Counted from the stretch's first letter, positions 1 through 12,179 are shown. The stretch is 64,000 nucleotides of DNA from Meconema thalassinum (GCA_946902985.2 OX336398.1:231967556-232031555); one strand, 5' to 3'. Notes: generated by a model from the sequence alone, not told the origin. A program made the numbers and translations.

Positions 1-23
1 TGGAACGGGCATTGCACGTAACA
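1..23 (-). repeat. 3' LTR, first 23 bases only
   Basis: The reverse complement begins TGTTACGTGCAATGCC and matches the start of the 5' LTR at 7,878. It lies directly beyond a purine-rich tract, as a 3' LTR should. The rest of this LTR is off the left edge. Confidence 0.85.
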
Positions 24-36
24 GTCTCCCTCCCTT
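24..36 (-). other. Polypurine tract for plus-strand priming
   Basis: The minus strand reads AAGGGAGGGAGAC and abuts the TG of the 3' LTR. Position and composition are those of the polypurine tract that primes second-strand DNA synthesis. Confidence 0.8.
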
Positions 37-942
37 ATGCGCGAACACCGTTCACGAATATGCCTAGGCATAGGCAGTACTCCAAAACTAGTCGATTCAC
101 CAAGCATGTTTCCAGAAGATAATGTTCACCAGTTAACTCCAATTGATGGACGAAACCGCATCGTTTTGGTTAGGAAGAGTGCAGGGTCAGATTATCAGTG
201 AAGGGATAATTGATCACCTCGCAAACCACTTAGTTAACCGCTTCACTGTGTCCATAAGTCTTCAGAAACGCAGAACACCAGCACCAGCAGTGCTTTCATA
301 GTCCGAGACACGTTAGGTAAATTTTCAAAAAATCCAATGTAGTTAGCTTTAGACGAAGTAGGTGGAAGCAATGTGCCAGATATCATGCGACGAGTGGGCA
401 GCCATTTACAAAACAGAAGTTAATCTTATTTCAAAAAGGTTTACAGAAATTACTAATTCTTACTACATTTTATAAAAGAGAAACAAAGTTGAATTTAAAT
501 GAAGAAAATCCTGACCATGACCTAGATCCATGCTTACAATAGTTAATTAAATAACAAGATTTACCGAAGTAAAGTCCATTACCAAGTTCACGTGTTTACA
601 GACTAGTAGTACATTTCAATAATATGCGAGTTGAATGACTATACATTTAGCAAGAGCTACGGTAGAGGAATGACCACTCAAATTCCCAAGGAAACAGGTA
701 TACAAGATATCATGAGTTAGGTCTCCCGCCGAGTCCAACTTACATGCTAGCATCTTTTATGAAAACATCAAAATTTAGTTTCAATTTTACAATTTACCAT
801 AAAATGGGAATTACCCAACAGTTACAGTTTGTATCCCAGCAGAGTTTTCATATCCAGTTCAAAATTCCTGAAGGAACAGATGCCTGAAAGCCTCAATGAA
901 GATTAGGGATACTCTACATTATACAAAATCAGTTTACAAAAT
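37..942. other. Non-coding stretch between integrase and 3' LTR
   Basis: About 900 bases inside the retrotransposon, between the end of pol and the polypurine tract. No long open frame is present on either strand and nothing resembles an envelope gene. It may be a long 3' untranslated region or the remnant of a lost third ORF. Confidence 0.5.
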
Positions 943-2733
943 TTATGGTAAAATTTCCTCATTAGAAACCTCTCCACCTCGTTTAATGTGCGACATATGC
1001 ACTCTGGAAATTTTGTTGGCCTTAGGGTTTCTAATAAGCAGAGTAACGGGAGTCAGGAATGCCTCTACATAACATGGGCCTTTAATACGAGGGGTCAACT
1101 TGCTTGAAACTAGATTATTGACGCCCTTGGGCTCGAAATTGCGAACGTACACAACATCACCAATTTCCAAATCAGTTGGCTTGCGACAGGCATTGAGTCG
1201 CTTGGCAAGTGGGTCATGTGATACCTTAATATTCTCTCTAGCCTTGTCGAATTTCGCCCTCATATCCTCGGGCGTGAAACTGTCTGGAAGGAGATCGTGC
1301 AGGTTCCACAGATTAGACAACGGAGAATTAGCCATACAGGAAAACATTAACGAAAAAGGGGTGGCTTGCGTGCTCTCATGCACGGCGGTGTTGAAAGCAA
1401 AATTGAGCCAATGCAAATTAGAATCCCACTTGGAATGGTCGTCGTGGTGGAAAGCAATCAGAGCAGAACGGAGATTACGATTGACTCACTCAGCGAGAGA
1501 CGGGTTAGGAAAATAGGGAGTGGTGGTTACATGCGAAATAGCATAATCAAATAAGAATTGACGGAACTGATGAGATACAAAGCACTTGGCATTATCTGAT
1601 ACCAGGAACTGACATGGCCCAAAGGATGAAAAGATGGAATTAAGACACTTTATGACGGAACTGGTCGTAGCCTGTCTGGTGGGGAAAATCCAACTAAACC
1701 GGGTGAAACCGTCAGTGCAAACAAGCGCAAATTGGTTTCCCCGACCAGAGCGAGGGAACGGCCCAACATGGTAGATAAAAAGCCTCTCCATGGGTCTAGA
1801 TGCCGGTTCGGATGACAACAGGCCAACCTTAGTAGAAACCGGAGGCTGGCTAATACTACATGAAGCACAATTTCTAATGAGCCTCCTGATGTCGCCATCC
1901 ATACATTGCCAAATGAAAAACTGTCTGATCTTAGCACGGGTCTTGAATACTCCTAGGTGGCCACCAATATGAGATTCGTGATAGTAACGAAAGCTTTCCG
2001 GAATGAGGACCGACGGGAGCACAATTTTAGGTAGACGGTCATGACGAGACGAACAGCACAATACACCATCTCTTAGAGAGTAGGGCTTGATCACTTCACC
2101 AGAATTGATTCGGTCAATTAGACCAGATAAGGAGGGATCTTCTTTCTGGAATCGCCTCACATCTTCAAAAAGCACAGGGGAATTGCAAAGAATGACATTG
2201 ACATAATTTACAGGTGATACAAAGTTTACGGGTTCACATTCTTGAATTTCCTCTTCGGCTGTTTCCTCATACATGCGGCTTAATGAATCAGCTACCGCAT
2301 TTTCGGACCCACGAATGTGGTGGACAGTGAACTGGAATGACAGAATCCTAGTTGCCCATCGGGCAATCCTACCAGTTTTACGGGGTTTCCCTAAGACCCA
2401 GCTCAAGGCTTGGTTATCGGTCTCAAGGAGAAACTTAGTCTGCTCAAGATACATACGGAATTTTTCCAGGGCGAACAACACTGCTAACCCTTCAAGTTCG
2501 CGTATGGAATACTTCCTCTCTGCGTCCGTTAAGGTACGAGAAGCGTGTGCAACGGGTTGCCTACCCAGATCAGACTCTTGCAGTAGGACACAACCATCAC
2601 CACGACCAGACGCATCAGTCTGCACAATGAACTGCTTCCCAAAATCCGGAATGGCTAATACAGGGGCGTTAGAGAGCGCAAGCTTAAGATCTTCGAAGGC
2701 TGCCTGCTGAGAGGGACCCCACTCAAACTTCAC
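943..2733 (-). pseudogene. pol: pol: RNase H and integrase (inactivated)
   Basis: The main frame (2,733-1,486) opens with RNase H: an Asp in VQTDASGRG, Glu in the IRELEGLAV segment, Asp in LETDNQ and Asp in the final RGSENAVADSLSRM block. Integrase follows. The zinc-binding HHCC module shows HESHIGGH then CASC. The core has the second Asp (VSDNAKCF) and the Glu region (NPSLAE). The first catalytic Asp, normally just before VGPFP, is Tyr here (FIYHVGPFP). An in-frame TGA directly after NPSLAE splits off the last part (1,416-943), which still shows a GPY/F-like C-terminal module. The TGA is probably a decayed CGA Arg codon. RNase H would remove RNA from the hybrid; integrase would insert the DNA copy, but this one cannot. 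Confidence 0.9.
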
Positions 2734-3660
2734 AGCTTTTTGCGTAATTGATTTAGAGGAGCAGCACGGTCGGCAAAGTTACTGATGAACTTACGGAAGA
2801 AGTTCACCATACCAATATAACGAGCAACACCCTTGGCGTTCTTGGGTGGTTTAAAATCTCTGATGGCCTTCGTACGAGACTGGTCCACGGAGATACCAGA
2901 TGCGGAAACAATATGGCCCAAGAAGGAAATTTTGGGCTTGGCAAAGGAAACCTTCGACAATTTGACGGTAAGGCCAGCGTCACGCAACCGATCAAGTACA
3001 ACCTTCAGATGATCAACGTGTTCCTCGAAGGACTCAGAATAGATCACCACATCGTCAAGATAGTGGTACACAAATTTGAATTTAATTTCTGAAAACACCT
3101 TGTCCAGAAGTCTGCTCAACACAGCGGCTCCGGTGGATAGGCCAAACGGGACACGGGCATACTCAAACAGGTTCCAGTCAGTGGAAAAAGCAGTAACATG
3201 CCTGGATACCGGAGAGAGGGGAATTTGGGAGTAAGAAGAATTTCAATCGAGGATCGTGAACACCTTCGCGTTGCGAAACCAACTAAAGCAAGTATGAAGG
3301 TCCGGCAAAGGGATGGATTGCAAAACAACTTTTTGATTAAGAGCCCTATAGTCGACCACCGGCCAAAAACCACCGTTAGGTTTTGGCACAAGAAATACAG
3401 GGGATGAGTAGGCAAAGATAGAAGGTTGGATTACACCTTCTTCCAACATTTTATCGATAATCTTACGAAGTTCAGCCATCTTGGGCGGGGCAACGCGATA
3501 CGGGCTGGAACGCGCCGGCACAGAATCGTTTAGCTCAATCTTGTATTCCATCAAATGGGTTACACCCAACTTGTCAGTAAATACATCACTATACTCCTGA
3601 CATAACTTCTTAATGGCATCCTTTTGAAGACTCGTTAAATTTTCCAGATCGAGATCCTCA
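2730..3660 (-). pseudogene. pol: pol: reverse transcriptase (inactivated)
   Basis: The minus-strand frame from about 3,660 to 2,730 is a Ty3/gypsy reverse transcriptase. It shows the fingers block PVFLVPKPNGG, the first catalytic Asp in VVDYRALNQK and the active-site motif YLDDVVIYS. A frame-true TGA at 3,243-3,241, just after the VFTILD block, interrupts the palm. Homology continues in the same frame beyond it, so this is a point nonsense change and not a deletion. At the 3' side an A-rich run (about 2,738-2,745) shifts the frame into RNase H. At the 5' side another frame change near 3,660 separates it from protease. The enzyme would copy element RNA into DNA in the particle. Confidence 0.9.
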
Positions 3661-4354
3661 TAGTCATAGGTCCACTAACAGAATTGACAGCAGGAGAAGA
3701 TAAAACCGGGTTAAACGATAATTTACTTTGCGGATTAAACTTAAACCATAAGTTGCGAGCACCAAAATCAAGAAGCATACCAACGTGTGACATGAAATTA
3801 GCTCCAATGACCACAGAACAAGAAAAATTTAGAATATGGATTTTGACTGTCATACTACCCAAAATATTTAAGTTTGAACAATTTGCCGAAATAAAAGATT
3901 CATTGTTAGGCTCTAACTCAGGAAATTTGCAAACACTCTCCATAGATAAAAACCAGTCCTCGCTTTTAAAGGATGCGACACTACCAGAATCAAGCAATGC
4001 AGAAACGGGCTCGTCATTAACACAAATTTCAATAAACGGGGATATTCCTTTAGCCACAGGAGAAATTCCAAAATCGTTACTCACTCTAAAACGATTACAA
4101 TTAGATGACGAGGACACCCGCACCACAGGTTTCACATTATGTTTAGAATTAGGCTGACTTGCCACGACATTGCTCACCGACAGGTTAGGTAGGTCAGCGA
4201 CATAAGCAGAATTAGCACGTGATGAATTAGTTTTCAAAGAGTTACCAAGATTTTCATTAGTAGGGCGACCAGAAACTTCACAGGGTTTTCCCAAATTCAC
4301 ATGCACTGAAATATCCTTAGAAGTAACACCCGAGTTGGTCTCCACAACATCCCG
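3635..4354 (-). pseudogene. pol: pol: aspartic protease region
   Basis: A 236-codon open frame in the gag frame, entered directly after a TGA that follows the gag zinc knuckle. The active-site triad is seen as ALLDSGSVASF (D-S-G). The upstream 100 residues are Asn/Ser-rich and look like a linker. Downstream of a GPM tripeptide near 3,660 the homologous reading moves to another frame, which carries an acidic linker into RT. In this family the protease matures the Gag-Pol precursor. Only the catalytic motif identifies it, so the exact domain limits are approximate. Confidence 0.8.
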
Positions 4355-5447
4355 TCATTGGCGATACACAACCTGGTTACTCGGACACACCTTCTTGACA
4401 TGTCCCACGCCACCGCACGTGTGGCACTTAATATTGGGTCTTGGATGAAACATAATCTTAGGAGGGGGACGAGACATCAAGGAAGGAGGGGGACGAGACA
4501 TCCAGGAAGGAGGAGGAACATTAGCTACACGAAGGGAATCTGCATGTTTCACAGCCATAGCCTCTATAATGACCTGTTTTAGCTCGACAAATGACGAAGG
4601 CCTGTTACGCATAGTCATGTTTGACCTATATTGAGGCGAAAACCCATTTACAATCGATGACACCAACTGTCGTTCAGTTAAAGGGGATGCAAATACCTGG
4701 GCATACACCTTAATGTCACTGACATAGTCGCTAAGTGACTCGTCCAACCTTTGGACACGATATAAAAACCTTTGCTCGAGAGTACTAAGGGCAATCGCAG
4801 GGACAAAAAAAACACAACACTTCCCTAATAAACATGGCTAAGGACATGCGGAGGTGGGTAGCTTCAATTAGCTTATCGCGCAGCATACCGGATGCAACAG
4901 AATATAACAGTTGGAAAATCTGATTTTCCGACATCCCAAAAATCGAGGCATGGTTACCCAATTCGACCACTTGCCTTAAAAATAGGACTACCTGGGTAAC
5001 GTCATCTAGGTTGAAACTCTTCAGTTTAGTTAAGAAACTGGAAATAGGGTGAGGAATCGACCCATAATTAACTGTAGGCGAGAACGTAGCATTTGGAAAA
5101 GAGACATTGTTACCAGGGTAGCCCGCTCGCACACCCTCTACAGGAGACGAAACATTTACATTGCTAGAGAAAGAACTGGGATGCAATGGGTCGGCAGGAC
5201 CCAGGAAATCATTAGGTGACCTAACATGAGAGGAATGACCGTATCCAGGGTTAAGTGGTCTGGACGAGCCAGAGCCAGACAATAGAGGGGCAGGCAAACC
5301 ACTACTAGAAATCGATCCCAAAACCTCAGACCTAGTAAACAGAGGTGATTCACGTACAACCCCAGAAGAACTCTCCAAATTCACGAGGTAATCTTTTAGG
5401 TCAATTAAATCAAAAGCAATATTATTGTCAGCCATTTTGAAAAGCAC
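4355..5447 (-). pseudogene. gag: gag: capsid and nucleocapsid, frameshifted
   Basis: Two open pieces. The 5' piece (5,447-4,785, 220 codons; the Met at 5,435 is also a plausible start) has a Ser/Pro/Gly-rich N-terminal half and then a capsid-like helical part. The 3' piece (4,747-4,355) continues the capsid and ends with a single CCHC zinc knuckle, CHTCGGVGHVKKVC. The pieces are separated by a frame change at a run of eight A (plus strand, about 4,806-4,813), a typical one-base indel site. A Pro/Ser/Arg stretch with three near-identical MSRPPP repeats lies before the knuckle. Gag would form the particle and bind the RNA. A TGA followed by CGG ends this frame before the protease. Confidence 0.88.
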
Positions 5448-7878
5448 AGAATGCAGACAGACAATACAGAAGGAACAAATTTTAGGAATTACGAGGACAG
5501 TTTACACTTTCACAACAATACCATAACTACCAATTACCAACACCATAGATTAGGGTGACACTCGAACACCGCCACAATACTATACAAAATCATGCACAAT
5601 GCTGCCCAGAACTGCAGAAGTCATCGCTTGCTTGGCTCGAGAACAGGAAGCTAAATTACAAAAATTGCCACAAAGCTCATGGCGAACAGCATCAGACAGG
5701 GCTCCTCGAGGTCTTCACACGTAGCATTTAGGCTATCAGAATATTACCAAATCCACATTTCCCATGCCAAGAACACATGCCAGCCACTTACCGAGCATCT
5801 TTTTCAGTGGGAATGTTGCATACAAACAGGATAAAATACAGCAGCAAACACCTCGCTTTGAACCGGTCACTTACATCTCACCACATGGATATTCAGAGGC
5901 AAACATGAAATTAAACAAACGACAAGGATTAGCTTTACATAACATCAAGTCCACTGACATGACACATCCAATCAACAACCGCTCCATCAGCACCAGAAGG
6001 GTCCATAAAACGAGCCTGCGGGTATGGAGGAGGGGATAGTTACAGAAGCGAACACGAGCTCGGTCTGCTACCAAAATGACACGTGGATGGCCAGCGTGGA
6101 TGGGCCTACTTACCTTTATTTAGAGGTCCACGTCGCTTCCACTGCAAAATCACCTCCAGATGACATGCCCCAACAGAAAAACACCCAAAGGGGTGGAAGG
6201 AAGGTGGAGAAGAGGAGAACGCACAGACCATTCTACAGACACCCCCCAATAACTAATGGAATTGTCGCCGACGAAATAATGCCACGACAGTTGCTTAAAA
6301 ATTTAAAATAAAAATTTAATTGTCAAAATTTAAAAGAACACCTCCACCAGAAAACAGAACATGCTTGCTTGCAAAGCAAAAAAGAAAAGAATTAAATAAA
6401 ATTAAAATGTTAAAGCCCAAAGATTAAAAAATACAGGCATAATTAAATGAGAAAGGGCTTGATAATTTACAAGGGAATGCAATACCGATCCGACATGCAG
6501 ACATCTAAAGCCACGATGAAACGAGAAATTAAAAATTTAATTAATAAAATAAAATTGGATCTTGAAAATAAATCCATAATTTGCATGACGGAGAAAAAAC
6601 ACAGGAACATTTACCAAAAACACAAAGTTAAACCAACAAAGTTAATAAAAAAACATATTAAGCTAACACCACAACACGTTTGAGTTTACCGCTCGACGCC
6701 AAGATAATGCCCTCGAGACCAGAGTGCATCCCGGCAAAACAAAAAACAAACATGGCCACTAAAAAACAGAGACCGCATGTCCGATCGAATTACGGCAAAC
6801 AATTAGCATAATTTAATTTTAAAATCATCAGAGAGAAATAAAAAGGAGGAAGGAATTCCGCTTTAAGACTATTGACATGAGGGTGGTGCATCGGATCTTA
6901 CATCAGATTAATAATATGCCAATCCCAAGATTGCCTAAAACTAAATAAATAAAAATTCACAACGTTAAATAAACTAGAAATGTGTCTCCAGAAGGTACGA
7001 AGAAAAATAACAAAATTAATATATATCTGGAAACATTATTAAAACATAAAAAATTAGGCCTACCAGGCGAAACAAAACACAGCTTCACAACATACATGCA
7101 AGGCCAATATTGGAGCTTCCATAATAAAATATATAAGTTTTAGAATAACATTACGTACCTTAAAAACTTCTCAGTGGAGACACAATAATAATAAATTAAT
7201 CAACACACAATTTAAATAAAATATAATACGGCACTAAATTGCCTGAAAATGGCCCACCCAGCCATGCGCCGTTTTGGTATCACAAGCACTCCTGTTTGTA
7301 TTTAGATGCGATTTGCATGTCATACTTCCTCTTCACGGCGAAACGATGAAAATTAAAGCCTTACGAGCACAGGTATTTCCTTAGTTGAATAGGTATTCAT
7401 ATTTTGTAAAAGCTAGGGGCCAATGCCCCCAGCCCACGAAGAGATACTCTGTCACACTAGCTGGCTAGTTGCTTCTTAGACGACAGACAATCAATTCACA
7501 AGATGGCGGAGAATCACACGTCAAAACAGCATTGCATTCATGTTAAAGTAATTGTCCAATCACAGCATGACACCTCAAGCAACAATGTGATTATTAAGTA
7601 ATTAATTTGGCGGTATCATGTACACAGGCTTTTGTTTCATGACGTAGAATAATAATAGCCTTCAAATATGACACGATTAGGACGAGTTTATAAGGCACCA
7701 CCAACACACACTAGTGGTGAAGAAGGAACCACGGCTAGCAGCGCCGAAGTCCGACAGCAGCTGCCATCTCGTGTTCAAAATCGGAATCAAGTGACCAGGC
7801 GGTCGTTTCAAAGGTCGTGAAGTCACATCCAGGGAAGATACATAATTAAAAGCGTTGGAACCGGCATTGCGCGTAACA
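5448..7878 (-). repeat. 5' LTR plus untranslated leader
   Basis: The outer LTR end (TGTTACGCGCAATGCC on the minus strand) is at 7,878. A TATA-like TTATAAA on the minus strand at 7,693-7,687 lies about 185 bases inside and could be the U3 promoter. The inner LTR end and the primer-binding site could not be fixed, because the second LTR is outside the window and several CCA-TG junctions are possible. The part from 6,300 to 7,250 is very A-rich. No supported ORF lies here. Confidence 0.7.
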
Positions 7879-7900
7879 ATAATAATAATGAAAGTATTTA

Positions 7901-8211
7901 ATGAAAATGAAAATCCACAGCCTGCTTCCAGTCTTCGACCGGGTCAGGAATGGAATGAATGAAGCCCCCATCTAGCGGCGAGGATATGAACTGTGCCGGC
8001 TGCCCAGGCATGACGCACTCCTCTGGGGCAATGATGAAATGAATGAGAGTGTTGCTGGAATGAAATTTTGACAGGGAAAACCGAAGTACCCGGAGAAAAA
8101 CCTGTCTGCCGCCGTTTTGTCCAGCACAGATCTCACATGGAGTGACCGGGATTTGAACCACGGACCCAGCGGTGAGAGGCCGGCCTGCTGCCGCCTTAGC
8201 CAAGGGGGCTT
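7901..8211 (-). repeat. tRNA-derived SINE, family E, copy 1
   Basis: On the minus strand the element starts with a tRNA-like head. An A-box-like TGGCTAAGGCGGCAGC is followed by a B-box-like GGTTCAAATCCC. The body is about 230 bases and ends in an A-rich tail. It is flanked by a perfect 10-bp duplication, AAAGTATTTA, at 7,891-7,900 and 8,212-8,221. A second copy is at 12,180-12,512. SINEs of this kind are transcribed by RNA polymerase III and moved by LINE enzymes. Confidence 0.88.
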
Positions 8212-8290
8212 AAAGTATTTATTCCATGAATTAAAATTTTGTAAATGAATTATTTAACGTTAGTGACATCTATATATAAATAACATTTTT

Positions 8291-9711
8291 AGCCTACTTT
8301 TCACATTTTGCAAAAATGGGGAAAAAGTAGACTTATGAGATCGGGCAAATGTGTGTCTGTCTGTCTGTCTGTCTGTCTGTCAGTCTGTGTGTGTGTCCCC
8401 CCCCCCCTATCAATTCCTAAACGGCAGCAGCAATCGATACAAAATTTGGTAGGAGTAAAGATCTATACCTGAGTATCTCACGGCCATATTTGAAAATGAT
8501 GTCAGTGCTACCAATTGCTGAAAAATTGCAATTCAAATATGAGCTCCATGTTGGATATCTTGGAAGGTATGAATGGAAGCTATTTCAAAATTGTCGCACG
8601 TATACATAATAATATTGCCGTTTAATTTCCAGGAGGCCATACATGGCAGTGCTGCCAAAATGATTATAAGCCTGCTGATAGGTCCAAATTTTAAATGCAT
8701 ATAACTTCTACACTATCAATTGGATTTCAACCAAATTTCGTATGAGCTATGTGTACATAATCAGAGATGACTGAGCGTATTCTTAAGAGCCACCAGGGCT
8801 GCCAACTGTTAATAAATGTTCTCAATTTTTTAAAAAATCCAAATACCCATATATCAGAAAGTATGCAAGCCGACAGCTTTAAACTATGCACACGTATAGT
8901 ACTTGACATTCTATATTAATTTGGAGTGTTATATACGTCAGTGCTACCAACATGATTCTAAGCCTGCTGAGAGGTCCAACTTTAAATACATGTAACTTCT
9001 ATACTATCATTTGGATTTCAACCAAATTTCGTGTGTGCTATGTGTACTATAACAGATATGACTATGCCGATTCTTAATAGTAACTAGGGCTGCCAACTGT
9101 TAATAAATACTGTCTCAATTTTTTTACCAAAATATCAATATATTAGAAAGTATGCATGCTAATAGCTCTAAACTTGCACACTTATTGAACCTGGCATTCT
9201 AAACTAATTTGGAGTAACTAATATAGGCCTACGCCAGTGCTGCCAACATGATTCTAAGCCTGCTGATAGGTCCAATTTTAAAATGCATGTAACTTCTATA
9301 CTAATGGATTTCATTCGATATTGACACAACAATAGATCATATTATTTCAGATTATTTCTGACCAATACATGTATGTCATTGTTGCCAACATGATTTAACG
9401 AGCACTGTTAGATCCAATGTTTAACTGCATGTAACGTCCATGCTATCCATTGGACTTCAACCAAATTTTGTATTCTGTATCTTAAGAGATGGAACTAAGA
9501 ATATATTCAGTCACCAGGGCTGCCAACTTTAGTTCACTATTAGGCTTAATTATGCCAAGTATACAGTATTTCGAACTAATTTGAAATTTCGATATTACCA
9601 ACTTAATTTCGTCATTATTCTAAATAGCCTAAGTCCATATAGATTAATTATTGGCGTGAATCTTAACTTTTAAGAAAAGTAGGCTCTTTAGTTCGTCACG
9701 GAACTTCTTGT
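8291..9711 (+). mobile_element. Helentron/HINE-like non-autonomous element, copy A
   Basis: The left end is AGCCTACTTTTC. A copy of this in reverse orientation (GAAAAGTAGGCT) lies about 25 bases before the right end, followed by a hairpin (AGTTC...GAACT) and ACTTCTTG. A TGTC/GT microsatellite lies just inside the left end. This layout of subterminal inverted repeat, 5' microsatellite and 3' hairpin inserted in T-rich DNA is that described for DINE-1/HINE elements. The body has a unit of about 293 bases repeated from about 8,645, 8,938 and 9,232. No ORF is present. An inverted copy lies at 52,003-53,141. Confidence 0.65.
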
Positions 9712-10211
9712 TTCTTTTTGTGATTGCATTATTTAGAGGGAGATCGAGTGAGGCAATAGTTTTCCTTTGAATATTTTCTCATATTTATGCACCTGCTCAT
9801 TTATGAACTATTCAGCGGAGAGGTGACATAACATTTTGTAGTAATGGTTGTAATACTAGGGTGATATAGCTCTGATCTCCGTAAGTTATTTTGTATCCAA
9901 AGTTTAGGACGCCCGGAGAATTTTGTCCTCATTAATTTGAATTTTGCTTCTGCGTCATTAATTTATTTCCACATGACGAGTAATTTCGAGAAGACTCCAA
10001 GCGAAGGTAGGCTTTTGTGTTTGATTTTGTGTATTTCGTGGCGTGGTTCTGTAATAAATGGTGGATGAGTTTTATTTTAACAGCGGAGATTTTTGTCATT
10101 CTTGTTCGTTGCCATAGTGTGTCCTCCGGATCAACCTTGAGATTTTACCCCAGTTGTACCCTATCTTTATAAAGACCCCGGGATTGCTTGAATCTCGTTC
10201 CCAATATTTTT
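9712..10211. other. Unassigned spacer
   Basis: Five hundred bases between two HINE-like elements. No repeat, RNA gene or long ORF was recognised. A short open stretch from the ATG at 9,974 runs 11-12 codons into a GTAGG sequence at about 10,006 that could be a splice donor, but this is far too little to call an exon. Confidence 0.4.
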
Positions 10212-11736
10212 AGCCTATTTTCATTTATGAAAAAATAGGCTTATGAGATCACCTTTTGTCCATGTGTGTGTCTGTGTGTGCGTGTGTGTGTGTGTGTGAG
10301 GAGTTTTGTGTGTCTCCCCTAATAACTTCTAAACGGCTGGAGCGATTTACATGAAACTCGTTAAGTTCATAGCACTATTCCGGGCGACCCCGACCGTGCC
10401 CTTCAAATTTTGTTACGTCTCACCAATCCAACATGGCAGCCCTGCAAATTATTTTACCAGCATTCAATATCTCCGAAACTATTACAGATATCACCCCGAA
10501 TTGTACGGTGATAAAGGGATCTAGTAGAAGTTCACCTATGTAACTTTTGGAAACCTGGTAACCACAAAACCAACATGGCGGCCAAGCAAATTTGCGACAT
10601 TTAAATAGACGTTTCTCGTGATTTAACCAACCAAACGCAATGAAACATGCTACAGTATATGTTTATACACATTATAATGCATCGACATCTAACTTCGTTC
10701 AATTGTTTACATAACCTCAAGATGGCGGCTGTGCGAAATATTTCACCGGCATTCTATGTCTCCGAAACTATTAACGGTATCACCTTGATATTTTGTACGG
10801 AAATAAAGGCCGCTACTGGAATTTCATCTATGAGACATTCAAAAACCGGTTAACTACAAAACGAACATGGCGGGCAAGCAAAGTTGAAAGTTTTAAATCG
10901 ACTTATCTCACGATTAAATGATCCAAACGCAATGAAACTTCGTATAGCAAATGTCCATACACATTGTAATGCACTGGTATGTAATTTAGTTCAATTGTTT
11001 CCGTAACTGCAAGATGGCACCTGTGCGAATTTCGAAAATTAAGTTTTTATTTATTGTGTTGTGATCATGCGATCGAAATCAACATTTTCATATTGATCGT
11101 ACACAATAATCATCATCTAATAGTACATGACTCTATGGCCTACAGATATTAAAATCCAACATGGCAACCATACGAAATATTTAGACGGTTTTCAATATCT
11201 ATTAATCTACTACAGCAATCAAACTGAAATTTTGTAAGTGTATAGAGGCTATAACCCTAAGATCACCTATAGGACGTTCAATATCCTGGCGAGCACAAAT
11301 CCAACATGGCGGCGACGCGAAATTTAAATATTCAAATGAAATTTTCTTGCGATTTAACCATCCGAGGGCAGTGAAACTTGATACGGTATATGCTTATACA
11401 AATTTTAATCGACTGGCATCTAATTCATTTAAATTATTTTCATAACCACAAGATGGCAGCTGAGCGAAATTTTAAAATCCCGCTTTTATTTCTTGTGTCC
11501 TAATCATGCGATTGAAGTTTGACTAAAACACCTACACAATAATCTTCATGCAATAGTACATAAATCTAAGGCCTATAGTATAAAAATCCAACATGGTGAC
11601 CATCCAAAATATTTATACGTTTCTCAATATCTAAGAATCTATTACAGCAAGTAAACTGACAATTTGTTGGTTGATAGAGGAAATTGATATTAGTAGGATT
11701 TATGAAAATAGGCTATTTAGTTCTTTACGGAACTAG
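10212..11736 (+). mobile_element. Helentron/HINE-like non-autonomous element, copy B
   Basis: Same architecture as copy A but a different subfamily. The left end AGCCTATTTTCATTTATG folds with AAAAAATAGGCT. The right end carries the inverted AGCCTATTTTCATA and then the AGTTC...GGAACT hairpin. A GT microsatellite is at 10,264-10,299. The body contains degenerate repeats of roughly 300 bases, each with an ACATGGCGGC-type block (near 10,571, 10,867 and 11,302). No coding capacity. The subfamily partner is 44,911-45,948. Confidence 0.63.
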
Positions 11737-12168
11737 TTTTTTATGCCAAAATTGATTCGGACATTCAATTCTCTTTTTTTTTTTTTCGAATTGTACCGAA
11801 TTCTGGGTAAGAATTGACGTGTGTGTTGGGCCACCAAAATCCAAAGCCAGATTATCGGGCACAGTAGACCTGTAAAAGAGTTTTTACTGTATGATACACA
11901 ATGCTTTACCCGAACGAGGGACTGGCAACCAGCTAGTAAAACACAGGGCGCCACGGAATGCTCTCCGTAGCGGCTACATACTGCTGCGGGAGGTGGCGTC
12001 AGCAGTTAAGTTGGCAGCACCGCTGTCGCTTGTATCATAACAAACAGTAAATTTGATCTCACCACAGTCACTCATAACAGATGCTGAAAGTGTTGTCCTC
12101 GAGTTCGAAGACAGACTTGAACACGTCTACACACATTGTCGAAGACTTTCACTCAAGTTTCTTGCGCA
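11737..12168. other. Unassigned spacer, possible old transposon fragment
   Basis: No recognised repeat boundaries. A 60-codon open frame begins at 12,053 and its first half reads like a degraded transposon-type protein, but the frame runs on into the neighbouring SINE, so I do not call a gene. A 14-base T run is at 11,773-11,786. Confidence 0.3.
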
Positions 12169-12179
12169 ATGGACTGCAC

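Larger units (their letters stand above)
1..7878 (-). mobile_element. Ty3/gypsy-type LTR retrotransposon, decayed, 3' end cut by window edge
   Basis: A minus-strand LTR retrotransposon in the order 5' LTR, leader, gag, protease, RT, RNase H, integrase, polypurine tract, 3' LTR. The first 23 bases of the window match 7,856-7,878 with two mismatches. These are the outer ends of the two LTRs, which start TGTTACG on the minus strand. Protease before RT and RNase H, with integrase last, is the Ty3/gypsy order. The coding region carries three in-frame TGA codons, three apparent one-base frameshifts and a lost integrase catalytic residue, so the copy is dead. The left target-site duplication lies outside the window; the base run just right of the element is ATAATAATA. 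Confidence 0.93.

Noticed and set aside
37..942. Envelope gene of an insect endogenous retrovirus
   Set aside because: No open frame of useful length and no signal peptide or transmembrane pattern on the coding strand.
8727..8909. 60-codon ORF in HINE-like copy A
   Set aside because: It overlaps the internal tandem unit and is not kept open in the other units.
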